Source: Enterobacter sp. RHBSTW-00175
Lineage (GTDB): Bacteria; Pseudomonadota; Gammaproteobacteria; Enterobacterales; Enterobacteriaceae
Length of the DNA: 64,000 nt
Assembly: GCF_013927005.1 (NCBI RefSeq)
Contig: NZ_CP055930.1
Coordinates: 186,001-250,000, forward strand
Reading direction: 5' to 3'
In this document: positions 49,236 to 58,412 of the stretch, piece by piece
Layout of the letters: every line of letters starts with the position of its first letter
Numbering within the stretch: the stretch's first letter is position 1
The notes under the pieces: model-generated
Seen by the model: the letters and a program-made list of their open reading frames with translations, nothing else
What the model was told of the DNA's origin: nothing
Databases searched by the model: none
Made by a program: the position numbers and the translations under genes

Positions 49236-49263
49236 GCCGGGTGGCGACTCCGCTTTACCCGGT
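49236..49263. repeat. REP-type palindrome
   Basis: GCCGGGTGGCGA with the near-complement CGCTTTACCCGGT, between the metG terminator and the end of yehS. Confidence 0.7.
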
Positions 49264-49270
49264 CTGCAAC

Positions 49271-49741
49271 CTACGCTTTTTTGGCGTGCTCGCGTACCGT
49301 CAACCCGCGTAAAAAATAACGCATAAACTGGTCGCCACACTCGCGGTAATTTTTATGGTCCGGGGCGCGCATCATCGCGGTGATTTCCGGCATCGACACG
49401 CGGAATTTCTGCTCGGTCATGATCGCCAGAATATCGTCGGTTTTCAGTGAAAACGCGATACGCAGCTTTTTCAGCACCGTGTTGTTGTTCACACGACGCT
49501 CCAGCGCCAGCTCCGGCGCAGATTCATCTTTGCCGCGCTTATGATAGATAAGGCCGTTCAGGAAACCAGACAGAATGATGTCCGGGCAACGCACAAAGCC
49601 CTCTTCATCTTCTTTGGTCATCCAGGTGTCGAAACCGGCTGACGTGGATTCCATATCGGCCAGCGTAAGAATACGCACCATATCGTTGTTGTTTGCTTTC
49701 AGGGTGTAGCGCAGGCTACGGAGTATATCGTTACTGAGCAT
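49271..49741 (-). CDS. yehS: YehS, DUF1456 protein
   Basis: Conserved small cytosolic protein of unknown function. With the ATG at 49741 (MLSNDILRSLRYTLKANNND) it has 156 residues, as in E. coli; an open extension upstream has no homology. It contains two similar DUF1456 halves (about 1-70 and 80-145; compare DILRSLRYTLKANNNDMVRI and NTVLKKLRIAFSLKTDDILA). It starts 46 bases after the btsR stop, same strand, so it may be the third gene of a btsSR transcript. Confidence 0.95.
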   Translation of the reverse strand: MLSNDILRSLRYTLKANNNDMVRILTLADMESTSAGFDTWMTKEDEEGFVRCPDIILSGFLNGLIYHKRGKDESAPELALERRVNNNTVLKKLRIAFSLKTDDILAIMTEQKFRVSMPEITAMMRAPDHKNYRECGDQFMRYFLRGLTVREHAKKA

Positions 49742-49787
49742 AGAGCCTTCGAATGTCGATGATGCAATGGCGCGCAGTGTACCAGTT

Positions 49788-50507
49788 TTACAGGCCAATC
49801 GCCTCTTTCAAACTTTTCAGATAGCGACGGCTCACCGGTACGGTCTGTCCTGCGCGCAATACCAGCTCAGCCTGGCCGTTATCCTCCAGGCGGATCTCTT
49901 TCAGGTGCGCCATGTTAACCAGGTACTGACGATGGCAGCGAATCAACGGCGTGCGGCTTTCCAGCGTGCGCAGGGTCAGCTCGGTAAAGCCTTCGTTACC
50001 TTCGGCGCTGGTGACAAACACGCCGCTCATGCGGCTACTGACAAAAGCCACATCGTCCATTTGCAGCAGATAAATTCGGCTGTGACCGGTACAGGGAATA
50101 AACTTCAGCGGCTGCTGATTTTCCGGTAACAGGGTAACATCCTGCACGGTACGCTCCTGGCGCAGGAGGATGAGCGTCTTTTCCAGTCTTTTTTCTTCTA
50201 TCGGTTTAAGCAGATAATCAAAGGCATGTTCTTCAAAAGCTTTCACGGCGTATTCGTCAAACGCCGTCAAAAACACAATATACGGGCGGTGTTCCGGGTC
50301 GAGCATCCCGACCATCTCCAGCCCGCTGATGCGCGGCATCTGGATATCCAGAAACAGCACGTCCGGGCGCAGTTTATGTACGGCCCCAATTGCTTCTATA
50401 GCGTTAGCACACTCACCAACGATCTCGATATCGCTTTGCTCCTGCAACAGAATGCGCAGGTTTTCCCGTGCTAACGGCTCATCATCAACAATCAGCACTT
50501 TCAACAT
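49788..50507 (-). CDS. btsR: BtsR (YehT), LytTR-type response regulator
   Basis: Partner of the pyruvate sensor BtsS; in E. coli it activates the pyruvate transporter gene btsT (yjiY). 239 residues. The receiver domain carries [12 protein letters not shown] and the phospho-acceptor aspartate in [13 protein letters not shown] at about 54. A LytTR DNA-binding domain covers about 135-237 ([32 protein letters not shown]). It overlaps btsS by seven bases. btsT is not in the window. Confidence 0.97.
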   Translation of the reverse strand: MLKVLIVDDEPLARENLRILLQEQSDIEIVGECANAIEAIGAVHKLRPDVLFLDIQMPRISGLEMVGMLDPEHRPYIVFLTAFDEYAVKAFEEHAFDYLLKPIEEKRLEKTLILLRQERTVQDVTLLPENQQPLKFIPCTGHSRIYLLQMDDVAFVSSRMSGVFVTSAEGNEGFTELTLRTLESRTPLIRCHRQYLVNMAHLKEIRLEDNGQAELVLRAGQTVPVSRRYLKSLKEAIGL

Positions 50508-52186
50508 GCGTTTTCCTCCAGCGGTAATCGTAAGGTAATGCGGGTAAATCGGTCCGGCTCACAGGCGACGGTAATGCCGCACGCATCGCCGAAGTGAGCG
50601 CGCAGGCGTTTATCCACCAGGCTCATCCCTAATCCGCCCGAGGCGGTTGGCTGGTAGAGCCCGGCGTTATCTTCAATATCCAGCACCAGATGGTGATTAA
50701 AACAGCTGGCCGATATGGTTATCTCCCCGATGCCCAGCAGCTGCGACGTGCCGTGTTTGATGGCATTTTCCACGATAGGTTGCAGGGTAAAGGCCGGAAG
50801 ATGCTGATACGCCAGCTCGTCCGGCACGGATAACGACACATGCAGCCGCGACTGAAAACGCGCTTGCTCGATTTGCAGATAAGCGTTCACATGCTCAATT
50901 TCATCGGCCAGGGTAACAATTTCCGAAGGGCGTTTGAGGTTCTTACGGAAAAATGTCGATAAATACTGCACCAGCTGCGCGGCCTGGTCGCTGTCACGGC
51001 GAATAACCGCTTTTAGCGTATTCAGGGCGTTAAACAGGAAGTGCGGGTTCACCTGCGCATGAAGAAGTTTGATCTCCGACTGGGTTAAGAGCGCTTTTTG
51101 TCGCTCATATTGCCCGGCCAGGATCTGCGCCGAAAGCAGCTGCGCAATCCCCTCACCCAGCGTGCGGTTGATTGAGCTGAACAGCCGGTTTTTTGCCTCG
51201 TACAACTTGATGGTTCCCATCACATGCTGGTTTTCCCCACGCAGCGGGATCACCAGAGTAGAACCGAGTTTGCAGTGAGGATGCAGCGAACAGCGGTATG
51301 GCACCTCGTTACCGTCGGCATACACCACTTCACCGGTTTCAATGGCACGTAGCGTATAGGTGGACGAAATCGGTTTGCCTGGCAGGTGATGGTCATCCCC
51401 TGTTCCGGTAAACGCCAGCAGCCGCTCGCGGTCGGTTATCGCCACCGCGCCAATATCCAGTTCTTTATAAAGAACCTGCGCCACCTTCATGCTGTTTTCT
51501 TCGTTAAACCCCTGGCGCAGAATGCCTTCCGTAGAAGCGGCAACCTTCAGAGCGGTAGCGGAAAACGCCGAGGTGTATTTCTCAAACATGGCGCGCTTGT
51601 CCAGCAGGATGCGCATAAAGAGCGCCGCGCCCACGGTATTCGTCACCATCATTGGGGCGGCGATGCTGTTCACCAGATGCAGCGCATCCTCAAACGGGCG
51701 GGCAATCAGCAGAATAATTGCCATCTGCGCCATTTCTGCGACAAACGTAATCGCACCCGCGGTAATGGGGCTAAAGACTTTATCCGGGCGACCGCGCTTA
51801 ATCATGTAGCTGTGAACCAGGCCGCCGAGCAGCCCTTCGACGATCGTCGAGATCATGCAGCTTAGCGCCGTCATGCCGCCCATCGAATAACGATGCAGGC
51901 CACCAGTTAACCCGACAAGGCCGCCAACAACAGGCCCCCCGAGCAGCCCGCCCATCACCGCACCGATGGCGCGCGTATTGGCGATTGAATCTTCGATATG
52001 GAGACCAAAGTAAGTCCCCATAATGCAGAAAATAGAGAAGGTAACGTAACAGAGCAGCTTGTGCGGCAGGCGTACGGTAACTTGCATCAACGGGATAAAC
52101 AGGCGCGTTTTACTCATCAACCAGGCGATGACAAGGAAAACACACATCTGCTGAAGCAGCAGCAACACCAGGTTAAACTCGTACAT
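50501..52186 (-). CDS. btsS: BtsS (YehU), pyruvate-sensing histidine kinase
   Basis: High-affinity pyruvate receptor of the LytS family in the inner membrane. Taken from the ATG at 52186 ([17 protein letters not shown]) it has 561 residues, as in E. coli. The N-terminal 5TM-5TMR_LYT domain (about 1-190) includes [24 protein letters not shown]-like region with a Cys-containing [12 protein letters not shown] (about 275-300) follows. The phospho-histidine lies in [19 protein letters not shown] at about 382, and a HATPase domain has [12 protein letters not shown]. Divergent from mlrA. Confidence 0.97.
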   Translation of the reverse strand: MYEFNLVLLLLQQMCVFLVIAWLMSKTRLFIPLMQVTVRLPHKLLCYVTFSIFCIMGTYFGLHIEDSIANTRAIGAVMGGLLGGPVVGGLVGLTGGLHRYSMGGMTALSCMISTIVEGLLGGLVHSYMIKRGRPDKVFSPITAGAITFVAEMAQMAIILLIARPFEDALHLVNSIAAPMMVTNTVGAALFMRILLDKRAMFEKYTSAFSATALKVAASTEGILRQGFNEENSMKVAQVLYKELDIGAVAITDRERLLAFTGTGDDHHLPGKPISSTYTLRAIETGEVVYADGNEVPYRCSLHPHCKLGSTLVIPLRGENQHVMGTIKLYEAKNRLFSSINRTLGEGIAQLLSAQILAGQYERQKALLTQSEIKLLHAQVNPHFLFNALNTLKAVIRRDSDQAAQLVQYLSTFFRKNLKRPSEIVTLADEIEHVNAYLQIEQARFQSRLHVSLSVPDELAYQHLPAFTLQPIVENAIKHGTSQLLGIGEITISASCFNHHLVLDIEDNAGLYQPTASGGLGMSLVDKRLRAHFGDACGITVACEPDRFTRITLRLPLEENAC

Positions 52187-52404
52187 ACTTGCAAACCGCA
52201 CGTTCTAAAAACGCGTAACATACACTGATGTGGTTAAACTTTCTTTGAAGCGTACCGAAAAAGGTGTAATTCGTGTTCGATATCACATCTTTTGCTGAAT
52301 ATAACGTTACCTTCGCATTCTTTGTTCAAAAAGTCGCCAATCCTTCCTGGTTCACCATTCTGGGTCTACAGTTAAGCTGGGGACGCGTAAGCCAGGGGGC
52401 GAAT

Positions 52405-53145
52405 ATGGCGCTTTACACAATAGGTGAAGTGGCACTCCTTTGTGATATCAATCCCGTTACTCTACGGGCTTGGCAACGACGATACGGATTACTTAAACCG
52501 CAGAGAACAGACGGTGGTCATCGCCTGTTTAATGATGCGGATATCGATCGGATCCGCGAGATCAAAAGCTGGATCGACAACGGTGTTCAGGTAGGGAAAG
52601 TTAAATCGTTACTCAGCCAGGACGATCCTGACACACAACATATCTGGCGCGAACAACAAGAAACCCTGCTGCGACTGTTGCAGGCGGGGAATCTGCAACG
52701 CCTGCGTGCGTGGATTAAAGAGCAAGGGCGCGACTACCCTGCGCAAACCCTGATTACCCATCTTTTTATTCCATTACGCCGCCGTCTTCAGTGCCAGCAG
52801 TCCACCTTGCAGGCGCTGCTGAGTATGCTTGATGGCGTACTCATCAATTACATTTCCGTTTGCCTTGCCTCGGCAAGGAACAAAAACGGAAAAGATGCGC
52901 TGGTCGTTGGCTGGAATGTGCATGATACCACCCGTCTGTGGCTGGAAGCGTGGATAGCCACACAGCAGGGCTGGCGCGTGGATGTACTGGCGCATTCTCT
53001 GGCCCAGCTTCGGCCCGAATTCTTTGACGGACAGACGCTACTGGTCTGGTGTGGCGAAGTCCCGACAGCCTCACAGCAACAGCTGCTGACGGAGTGGCGC
53101 GAGCACGGCTACCCGGTTTATTCGCTCGGTCCGAATGAGTCGTAA
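52405..53145 (+). CDS. mlrA: MlrA, MerR-like activator of csgD
   Basis: Transcription factor required for csgD expression and hence curli and cellulose in E. coli and Salmonella; acts with the local c-di-GMP module that includes DgcE. 246 residues from the ATG at 52405, with AGGGGG eight bases upstream; a longer frame starting at 52273 is not homologous. The N-terminal MerR helix-turn-helix is LYTIGEVALLCDINPVTLRA followed by WQRRYGLLKPQRTDGGHR. The C-terminal B12-binding-like domain (about 75-246) is the sensor region. Confidence 0.96.
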   Translation: MALYTIGEVALLCDINPVTLRAWQRRYGLLKPQRTDGGHRLFNDADIDRIREIKSWIDNGVQVGKVKSLLSQDDPDTQHIWREQQETLLRLLQAGNLQRLRAWIKEQGRDYPAQTLITHLFIPLRRRLQCQQSTLQALLSMLDGVLINYISVCLASARNKNGKDALVVGWNVHDTTRLWLEAWIATQQGWRVDVLAHSLAQLRPEFFDGQTLLVWCGEVPTASQQQLLTEWREHGYPVYSLGPNES

Positions 53146-53215
53146 CGGCATTTAATGGTTCATTAACAGCTACGCTTCACCGTATAATTGCTCCGTTAAC
53201 AACAGGAGCACATTT

Positions 53216-53329
53216 ATGAAGGCAACTAAACTGGCCGTGATCACCCTTTTCGTCCTGATGGCCGTCAGCGGGATCGGCGGTGTTATGCTGGCAGGTTACT
53301 CGTTTATTGTTCGCGGCGGTGTCGGCTGA
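53216..53329 (+). CDS. yohO: YohO, small membrane protein
   Basis: A 37-residue protein, [20 protein letters not shown] plus a conserved [13 protein letters not shown] end, clearly the homologue of 35-residue YohO of E. coli. It has one membrane helix (about 6-28). A good AGGAG site lies nine bases before the ATG, and the gene sits between mlrA and yehW as in E. coli. Function unknown. Its last 26 bases overlap the end of convergent yehW. Confidence 0.93.
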   Translation: MKATKLAVITLFVLMAVSGIGGVMLAGYSFIVRGGVG

Positions 53330-54041
53330 GGTAATTCGCCAGACGCTCGAAACCGCGGTCAACCACAATGGCCGCGAGCGCAACCAGCACTGCCCCCTGA
53401 ACGATATAGGCCGTATTAAATCCGCTTAGGCCGATAATGATCGGCGTGCCCAGGGTGTTTGCCCCTACCGTGGAGGCAATGGTCGCAGTGCCGATGTTAA
53501 TAATTACGGATGTGCGGATCCCCGCAATAATGACCGGGGCGGCCAACGGCAGCTCAACATTGCGAAGCCGCTGCCAGGCGCTCATTCCCATCCCTTCTGC
53601 CACACTCATCACCGATGCGGGCACGGCCGAAATCCCTGCTAGCGTCCCCTGCAATATGGGCAGCACGCCATATAAAATCAGGGCAATTATCGCAGGCTCC
53701 TGACCAAAACCTATCACCGGGACGGCGATCGCCAGCACGGCTACGGGCGGAAATGTCTGGCCGATGGCGGCAATGGTTTCAACCAGCGGGCGAAACTCCC
53801 GGCCCGAAGGCCGTGTGACCACAATCCCGGCGCCCACGCCAAGCACAATGGCCAGCACACTGGAAACCGCCACCAGCCAGAAGTGCGCCAGCGTCAGATT
53901 AATAAAACTTTCCTGCTGGTAGACCGGGCGCGGCAGCCCGGGAAAAAGCGCGCTGAATACCCTGGCGCTGTGCGGCATCAGGATTAACAGTGCGGCAAAA
54001 ACCAGCACCAGCCAGATAAGCGGATCACGCACCCACTTCAC
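53304..54041 (-). CDS. yehW: YehW, ABC importer permease
   Basis: Inner-membrane permease of the OsmF (YehZYXW) ABC system, which imports a glycine-betaine-like solute with low affinity. I start it at the GTG at 54041 ([15 protein letters not shown]), giving 245 residues. It has about six helices and the permease coupling motif in [20 protein letters not shown]. It overlaps yehX by 17 bases. Last gene of the osmF-yehYXW unit. Confidence 0.94.
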   Translation of the reverse strand: MKWVRDPLIWLVLVFAALLILMPHSARVFSALFPGLPRPVYQQESFINLTLAHFWLVAVSSVLAIVLGVGAGIVVTRPSGREFRPLVETIAAIGQTFPPVAVLAIAVPVIGFGQEPAIIALILYGVLPILQGTLAGISAVPASVMSVAEGMGMSAWQRLRNVELPLAAPVIIAGIRTSVIINIGTATIASTVGANTLGTPIIIGLSGFNTAYIVQGAVLVALAAIVVDRGFERLANYLSRHRREQ

Positions 54042-54975
54042 GCGCCACCTCCCCCACCAGCAGATCGCGAAAATAGAGCGTGCCACAGAGTTTGCCCTGC
54101 ACGTCCGCCACTGGCAGAACGTCACACTGCCGGGCAACAAAAGCCGATAGCGCATCGCGCAGGCTCATGTGCTCCAGCAACGGTTCGCCACCAGTTTGCG
54201 TCTCCTGCCGATGCATCGCCTCCCCGACGGTTCGCAGCGAAAGCAGGCGCACGCCCAGTTCACTACGGCCAAAAAACTCACGCACAAAATCGTTCGCCGG
54301 GCGCGTGAGGATCTCAAGCGGCGTGCCCTGCTGAATGACCTCGCCGTTGTCCATCAGTATCAGCCGGTCGGCTAGCTGAAGCGCCTCGTCAATATCGTGG
54401 GTCACAAGGATTATCGTGCGCCCCAGAATACGATGAATACGGGTCATCTCCGCCTGCAATGCGCTACGCGTCACCGGATCCAGCGCACCGAAAGGTTCAT
54501 CCATCAACAGCACCTGCGGATTGGTAGCCAGCGCCCGCGCCACGCCAACCCGCTGCTGCTGCCCGCCGGAAAGCTGATGCGGATAACGGTCACGCAGGAC
54601 AGGCTCTAACCCCAGCAGCGCCATCAGCTCATCCACACGCGCATTGATTTTTTGCCGTGTCCATTTTTCCAGCTGCGGTACGGTGGCGATGTTCTGCGCC
54701 ACCGTCCAGTGCGGAAACAGGCCAATAGACTGGATGGCGTATCCCATTCGTCTGCGAAGCTCTAGCACCGGCAGGCTGCGGATCTCTTCACCGGCAAAAC
54801 GGATCAGGCCGCTGTCGTGCTCCACCAGCCGGTTGATCATCTTAAGCGTGGTGGATTTTCCCGAACCCGAGGTGCCTATCAGCACGGAAAAGGCCCCCTC
54901 CTCAAAATGCAGATTCAGATGGCTTACCGCCGGACGCCCCGCAAAGGTTTTACTTACATCGTGGAATTCAATCAT
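54025..54975 (-). CDS. yehX: YehX, ABC importer ATPase
   Basis: ATP-binding subunit of the OsmF system, similar to ProV and OpuCA. 316 residues from the ATG at 54975 ([17 protein letters not shown]). Walker A is [14 protein letters not shown] near 35, the signature [17 protein letters not shown] near 136, and Walker [17 protein letters not shown] near 160. The C-terminal end (about 245-316) resembles a CBS-type regulatory tail ([20 protein letters not shown]). Eight-base overlap with yehY. Confidence 0.96.
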   Translation of the reverse strand: MIEFHDVSKTFAGRPAVSHLNLHFEEGAFSVLIGTSGSGKSTTLKMINRLVEHDSGLIRFAGEEIRSLPVLELRRRMGYAIQSIGLFPHWTVAQNIATVPQLEKWTRQKINARVDELMALLGLEPVLRDRYPHQLSGGQQQRVGVARALATNPQVLLMDEPFGALDPVTRSALQAEMTRIHRILGRTIILVTHDIDEALQLADRLILMDNGEVIQQGTPLEILTRPANDFVREFFGRSELGVRLLSLRTVGEAMHRQETQTGGEPLLEHMSLRDALSAFVARQCDVLPVADVQGKLCGTLYFRDLLVGEVAREVGA

Positions 54976-56125
54976 TCTCCCTCCCCCTGAGCAGCGCGAG
55001 CCATAGGGCAAACAGCGCATCCACCACCACCGCCAGGGCAATCGCCGGAACAACACCCAGCAGCACTAAATCCAGTGCGCTGCTGAGCAAGCCCTGGAAT
55101 ACCAGTGCGCCAAACCCGCCTGCGCCAATCAACGCCGCGATCACCGCCATCCCTACCGTCTGCACGGCCACCACCCGCAGGCTGCGCAGCAGCAGCGGTA
55201 ACGCGATGGGCAGTTGTATCTTCCAGAAGCACTGGCGCGTGCTCATTCCCATCGCCTGCGCGCTTTCCAGCACATTCGGTGCAACCTGGCTTAGCCCCGC
55301 CACCACACCGCGAACCAGCGGCAAGAGCGCGTACAGCACCAGCGCAATCAGTGCAGGGGTTAATCCCGTACCGGCGATACCGAGTGAAGCAAGCAGCGGG
55401 AATGATTTGACCAGGCCTGCCAGCGGCGCAATCAACAGGCCAAACAGCGCCACGGACGGGATAGTCTGAATGACGTTCAGCAGTGCAAAGACCGCGCCCT
55501 GCCGCGCGGGATGGCGATAACACCATATCCCCAACGGCAACCCCAGCAGCAGCGCCGGGAACAGCGTCCCGAACAAGATGGTCAGATGCTGGGCCAGGGC
55601 ATCATCAAAGATGTCCTGGCGGTTGGCATACTCTTTTAACAATGAGAGGTTATCCAGCGCACCGCTGAACAGCAGCAATAGCGGGATAGACCAGATCTGC
55701 GCATTTAGCACCCAGCGCCAGACGGCGTGCGGCGTAAGACGCCGAATGGCATCACTGCTTGCCAGCAGACAGAGCGCAAGCCACAGCCACAGGCCGCTCC
55801 CCACAGAGGTTCGCGCCAGCGGGCTTTCGGCAGAAACCATCTGCGTTGCCGCAAGGCCTGCGCCCCAGAACAACACAATAAACAGCGCTTCGCAGAGGAT
55901 AAGCGTCAGCCACTGGGCCGCACGTCCTTGCCAGAGCGATAACGCAATAATCGCGCCCAGCGCCCCTGCCAGCAGCAGCGGCGTAAATGACCAGACCTGC
56001 CAGAGCGCGCGCCCTTCACCTGACACCAGGCGGTTAGGCGCGACATTCACAAACGGAAGCGCAACGGCCACGATAGCGACACCGGTCAGCATCAGCAGAA
56101 CGCGGTTATGACATTTTATTGGCAC
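54968..56125 (-). CDS. yehY: YehY, ABC importer permease
   Basis: Larger permease of the OsmF system. 385 residues starting at a GTG ([15 protein letters not shown]), 12 bases after the osmF stop, with AGGGC upstream. The N-terminal half adds extra helices (about 10-180) before the ordinary permease domain (about 185-385), which holds the coupling motif [20 protein letters not shown]. Pairs with YehW around the YehX ATPase. Confidence 0.95.
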   Translation of the reverse strand: MPIKCHNRVLLMLTGVAIVAVALPFVNVAPNRLVSGEGRALWQVWSFTPLLLAGALGAIIALSLWQGRAAQWLTLILCEALFIVLFWGAGLAATQMVSAESPLARTSVGSGLWLWLALCLLASSDAIRRLTPHAVWRWVLNAQIWSIPLLLLFSGALDNLSLLKEYANRQDIFDDALAQHLTILFGTLFPALLLGLPLGIWCYRHPARQGAVFALLNVIQTIPSVALFGLLIAPLAGLVKSFPLLASLGIAGTGLTPALIALVLYALLPLVRGVVAGLSQVAPNVLESAQAMGMSTRQCFWKIQLPIALPLLLRSLRVVAVQTVGMAVIAALIGAGGFGALVFQGLLSSALDLVLLGVVPAIALAVVVDALFALWLALLRGREND

Positions 56126-56137
56126 AGCCCTGTCCTG

Positions 56138-57055
56138 TTACTTCGCAAGCCCTTGTTGTTTCAGGAAGTCGGCAGCCACTTTTTTGGCATCCAGCCCCTC
56201 GACGGCAATACTGGCGTTGAGCTGTTGCAGCGTTTTCTCATCCAGTTTTTCAAAGACCGGTTTGAGCCACGCGCCAATCTCCGGGTACGCCTTCAGCGTG
56301 GCTTCACGCACGACAGGTGCTGGAGCATAAATTGGCTGAACGCCTTTCGGATCGGTCAGGGTTTGCAGGCCAAGCGCCGCAACCGGGCCATCGGTCCCGT
56401 AGGCCATAGCGGCATTCACCCCGGAGGTTTGCTGCGCCGCTGCTTTGATAGTCACTGCCGTATCGCCCCCGGCCAGAGAGAGCAACTGGCTCTGATCAAG
56501 TTTAAAGTCATAGGCTTTTTCAAACGCCGGAAGCGCGTCTGGCCGCTCGATAAACTCAGCGGACGCGGCGAGCTTAAAGTCGCCCTTCTCTTTGAGGTAA
56601 CGACTCAGATCGTCAAGCGACGTCAGCTTGCCTTTTTCGGCAAGATCTTTGCGCACGGCAATGGTCCAGGTGTTGTTGGCAGGCGCTGGGGTCAGCCAGA
56701 CCAGCTTGTTCTGATCCGCATCCAGCTTTTTGACTTTTTCATAGCCGGCCTGCGCATTTTTCCAGGCAGGATCGTTCTCATCTTTGAAGAAGAAGGCCCC
56801 GTTGCCGGTATATTCAGGGTAGATATCCAGCTCGCCAGAAGTGATAGCACCACGCACAACGGGCGTTGTGCCAAGCTGTACTTTATTGACCGTTTTGACA
56901 CCGTGGCTTTCCAGCACCTGCAAGATGATATTGCCAAGCAGCGCACCTTCGGTATCAATCTTAGAACCAACTTTCACCGGCTCCGCCGCCTGTAGCGGCA
57001 GGCTCAGCGCTGCCAGAAGTACCGCTGAGCCAGTGATCCCCTTTGCAATCGTCAT
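56138..57055 (-). CDS. osmF: OsmF (YehZ), periplasmic solute-binding protein
   Basis: Binding protein of the YehZYXW importer, OpuAC/ProX family, induced by osmotic stress and stationary phase through RpoS in E. coli. 305 residues as in E. coli. Signal peptide MTIAKGITGSAVLLAALSLP with a cut near QAAE, then the binding domain (VKVGSKIDTEGALLGNIILQ and DIYPEYTGNGAFF). AGGAAAG precedes the ATG. First gene of the unit; a candidate RpoS promoter lies just upstream. Confidence 0.96.
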   Translation of the reverse strand: MTIAKGITGSAVLLAALSLPLQAAEPVKVGSKIDTEGALLGNIILQVLESHGVKTVNKVQLGTTPVVRGAITSGELDIYPEYTGNGAFFFKDENDPAWKNAQAGYEKVKKLDADQNKLVWLTPAPANNTWTIAVRKDLAEKGKLTSLDDLSRYLKEKGDFKLAASAEFIERPDALPAFEKAYDFKLDQSQLLSLAGGDTAVTIKAAAQQTSGVNAAMAYGTDGPVAALGLQTLTDPKGVQPIYAPAPVVREATLKAYPEIGAWLKPVFEKLDEKTLQQLNASIAVEGLDAKKVAADFLKQQGLAK

Positions 57056-57102
57056 TGGGCTTTCCTCATTATTTTGCCGCCTTTTTCATAGGCTTGAGAG
57101 AA

Positions 57103-57111
57103 AAGCGTAGC
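57103..57111 (-). promoter_or_regulatory. Candidate RpoS -10 element of osmF
   Basis: On the minus strand GGCTACGCTTT agrees with the extended RpoS -10 CTAYRCTT; the box is 50 bases before the osmF ATG and inside the 70-base gap after the MFS gene. It fits the known RpoS control of osmF. There is no clear -35, as is common for RpoS promoters. Confidence 0.5.
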
Positions 57112-57125
57112 CTAAAAACCAGAAT

Positions 57126-58361
57126 TCAGCCTTCTTCCGGTAAGGTCAGCGGCACACTCAGCAGGCTGGCGGCAAAATAGAGAATGGCGATCACCCATAA
57201 CGTGCCCTCCACACCAAGCGGGACAACGCAGAGTGTGACAATCAGCGGCCCGACAAAATTACTTAACCCGGAGCCCAGATTCAGACAGGAGATGGCCGCC
57301 CCTTTGTTGTGAGGTAACAGAGAAGGTATCAGCGCGCTCAGCGGGCCAAACGCCCCAAGACCAATGGCATATAACACCAGCGCCATAAACAGGGCTGTTT
57401 CACTGTTGCCAAACCACACCGGCGCGTAACAGACGGCAAGCATCGCCAGCCCGCACAGCGTGCCCGAGAACCAGACCACCGTCTTGCGCCAGCCGATAGT
57501 GTCCCCAAGCCAGCCGAAGAAGTAGTTGGCGAAGATATTGACCACGTTCACCAGCCCCCAGATGCCCAGCCACTGGGCGATGCTGAAACCAAAGCGCGGC
57601 AGGTAGACCGGCATCAGGATCACCAGCGAGAACTTGCCGATGTCATTGATGGTTTTGACGATAACCGCAAGGCGCATTTTTGGCTCGCGTACCAGCACCA
57701 GTAATCCTTCCGCCAGCGCGGTGCCAAGCCTGCCCTCGTGCTGCCACTGCGGACGATCACGGTTGAGCACCAGCGCGCAAAACGCCCCCAGCACCACAAA
57801 TACAAAGCCGCTAAGCAGCGTGGCGGTTTCGCCAATAACAGGCAACATCACGCCGGAATACCACGGCCCGACAATGGTCATCCCCACGCCGAAGGCAATC
57901 CAGAACCAGGAGACCGCGCGGCCAAGAATACCTGGCTCACAGCGCTGGTTGACCCACACCAGAAACGAATAGGCAAACAGAGGATACGCCACGCCGCGCA
58001 GAGCGTAGCTCGCCACCATCAGCGGGTAATGCCCCTGCGGCAGCGCCCAGCCAATAAACGGGACTGAGCCGATAAAGTAAATCAGCGTAGCGACCCACAT
58101 CAGACGACGCAGCCCGAGCACGCCCGCACCAATGCCGGAGAACCACGACACCAGCGCCACACACAAGCCAAAGACCGACGAAAGCAGGCTGATATGCACC
58201 GCATCAAACCCACGGTGCTGTAACAACGAGGCGAGCCAGCTTTGTTCGATAGTCGCCCCGGTAATAAACAAGAAAATGCCAAAAAATCCCCAGCACAACT
58301 CACGGGGCAGCCCTAACCGGGCCCAGATCCCCTGCTGGATAATCATACTGTGTTCTGTCAT
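57126..58361 (-). CDS. MFS transporter, polyol-permease-like
   Basis: Inner-membrane transporter of 411 residues with about twelve helices. The first helix region (CWGFFGIFLFITGATIEQSW) and the pattern ISLLSSVFGLCVALVSWFSG resemble the RbtT/DalT/CsbX polyol-permease group (ribitol, arabinitol); this subfamily call is from memory and moderate. Its start lies 52 bases after the GPH transporter stop, same strand, with a GC-rich palindrome between them. It is probably the third gene of the GH28 unit and may take up a second sugar or export a product. It is not next to osmF in E. coli. Confidence 0.85.
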   Translation of the reverse strand: MTEHSMIIQQGIWARLGLPRELCWGFFGIFLFITGATIEQSWLASLLQHRGFDAVHISLLSSVFGLCVALVSWFSGIGAGVLGLRRLMWVATLIYFIGSVPFIGWALPQGHYPLMVASYALRGVAYPLFAYSFLVWVNQRCEPGILGRAVSWFWIAFGVGMTIVGPWYSGVMLPVIGETATLLSGFVFVVLGAFCALVLNRDRPQWQHEGRLGTALAEGLLVLVREPKMRLAVIVKTINDIGKFSLVILMPVYLPRFGFSIAQWLGIWGLVNVVNIFANYFFGWLGDTIGWRKTVVWFSGTLCGLAMLAVCYAPVWFGNSETALFMALVLYAIGLGAFGPLSALIPSLLPHNKGAAISCLNLGSGLSNFVGPLIVTLCVVPLGVEGTLWVIAILYFAASLLSVPLTLPEEG

Positions 58362-58379
58362 GTCAGTTCATCTTAAGCA

Positions 58380-58401
58380 GGCCGGGCGCACGAGCCCGGC
58401 C
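58380..58401. repeat. GC-rich palindrome between the two transporter genes
   Basis: GGCCGGGC, loop GCACGA, GCCCGGCC, eight perfect pairs, without a T run. It may be a REP-like unit that lowers expression of the distal MFS gene. Confidence 0.6.
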
Positions 58402-58412
58402 AAATCAGAAAG

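Noticed and set aside
52273..52404. 44-codon N-terminal extension of mlrA
   Set aside because: The internal ATG at 52405 has a strong ribosome site and the MerR domain starts right there.
54976..55056. 27-codon N-terminal extension of yehX
   Set aside because: Lies in yehY coding sequence and has no ABC-ATPase resemblance; the ATG at 54975 starts the canonical MIEF sequence.
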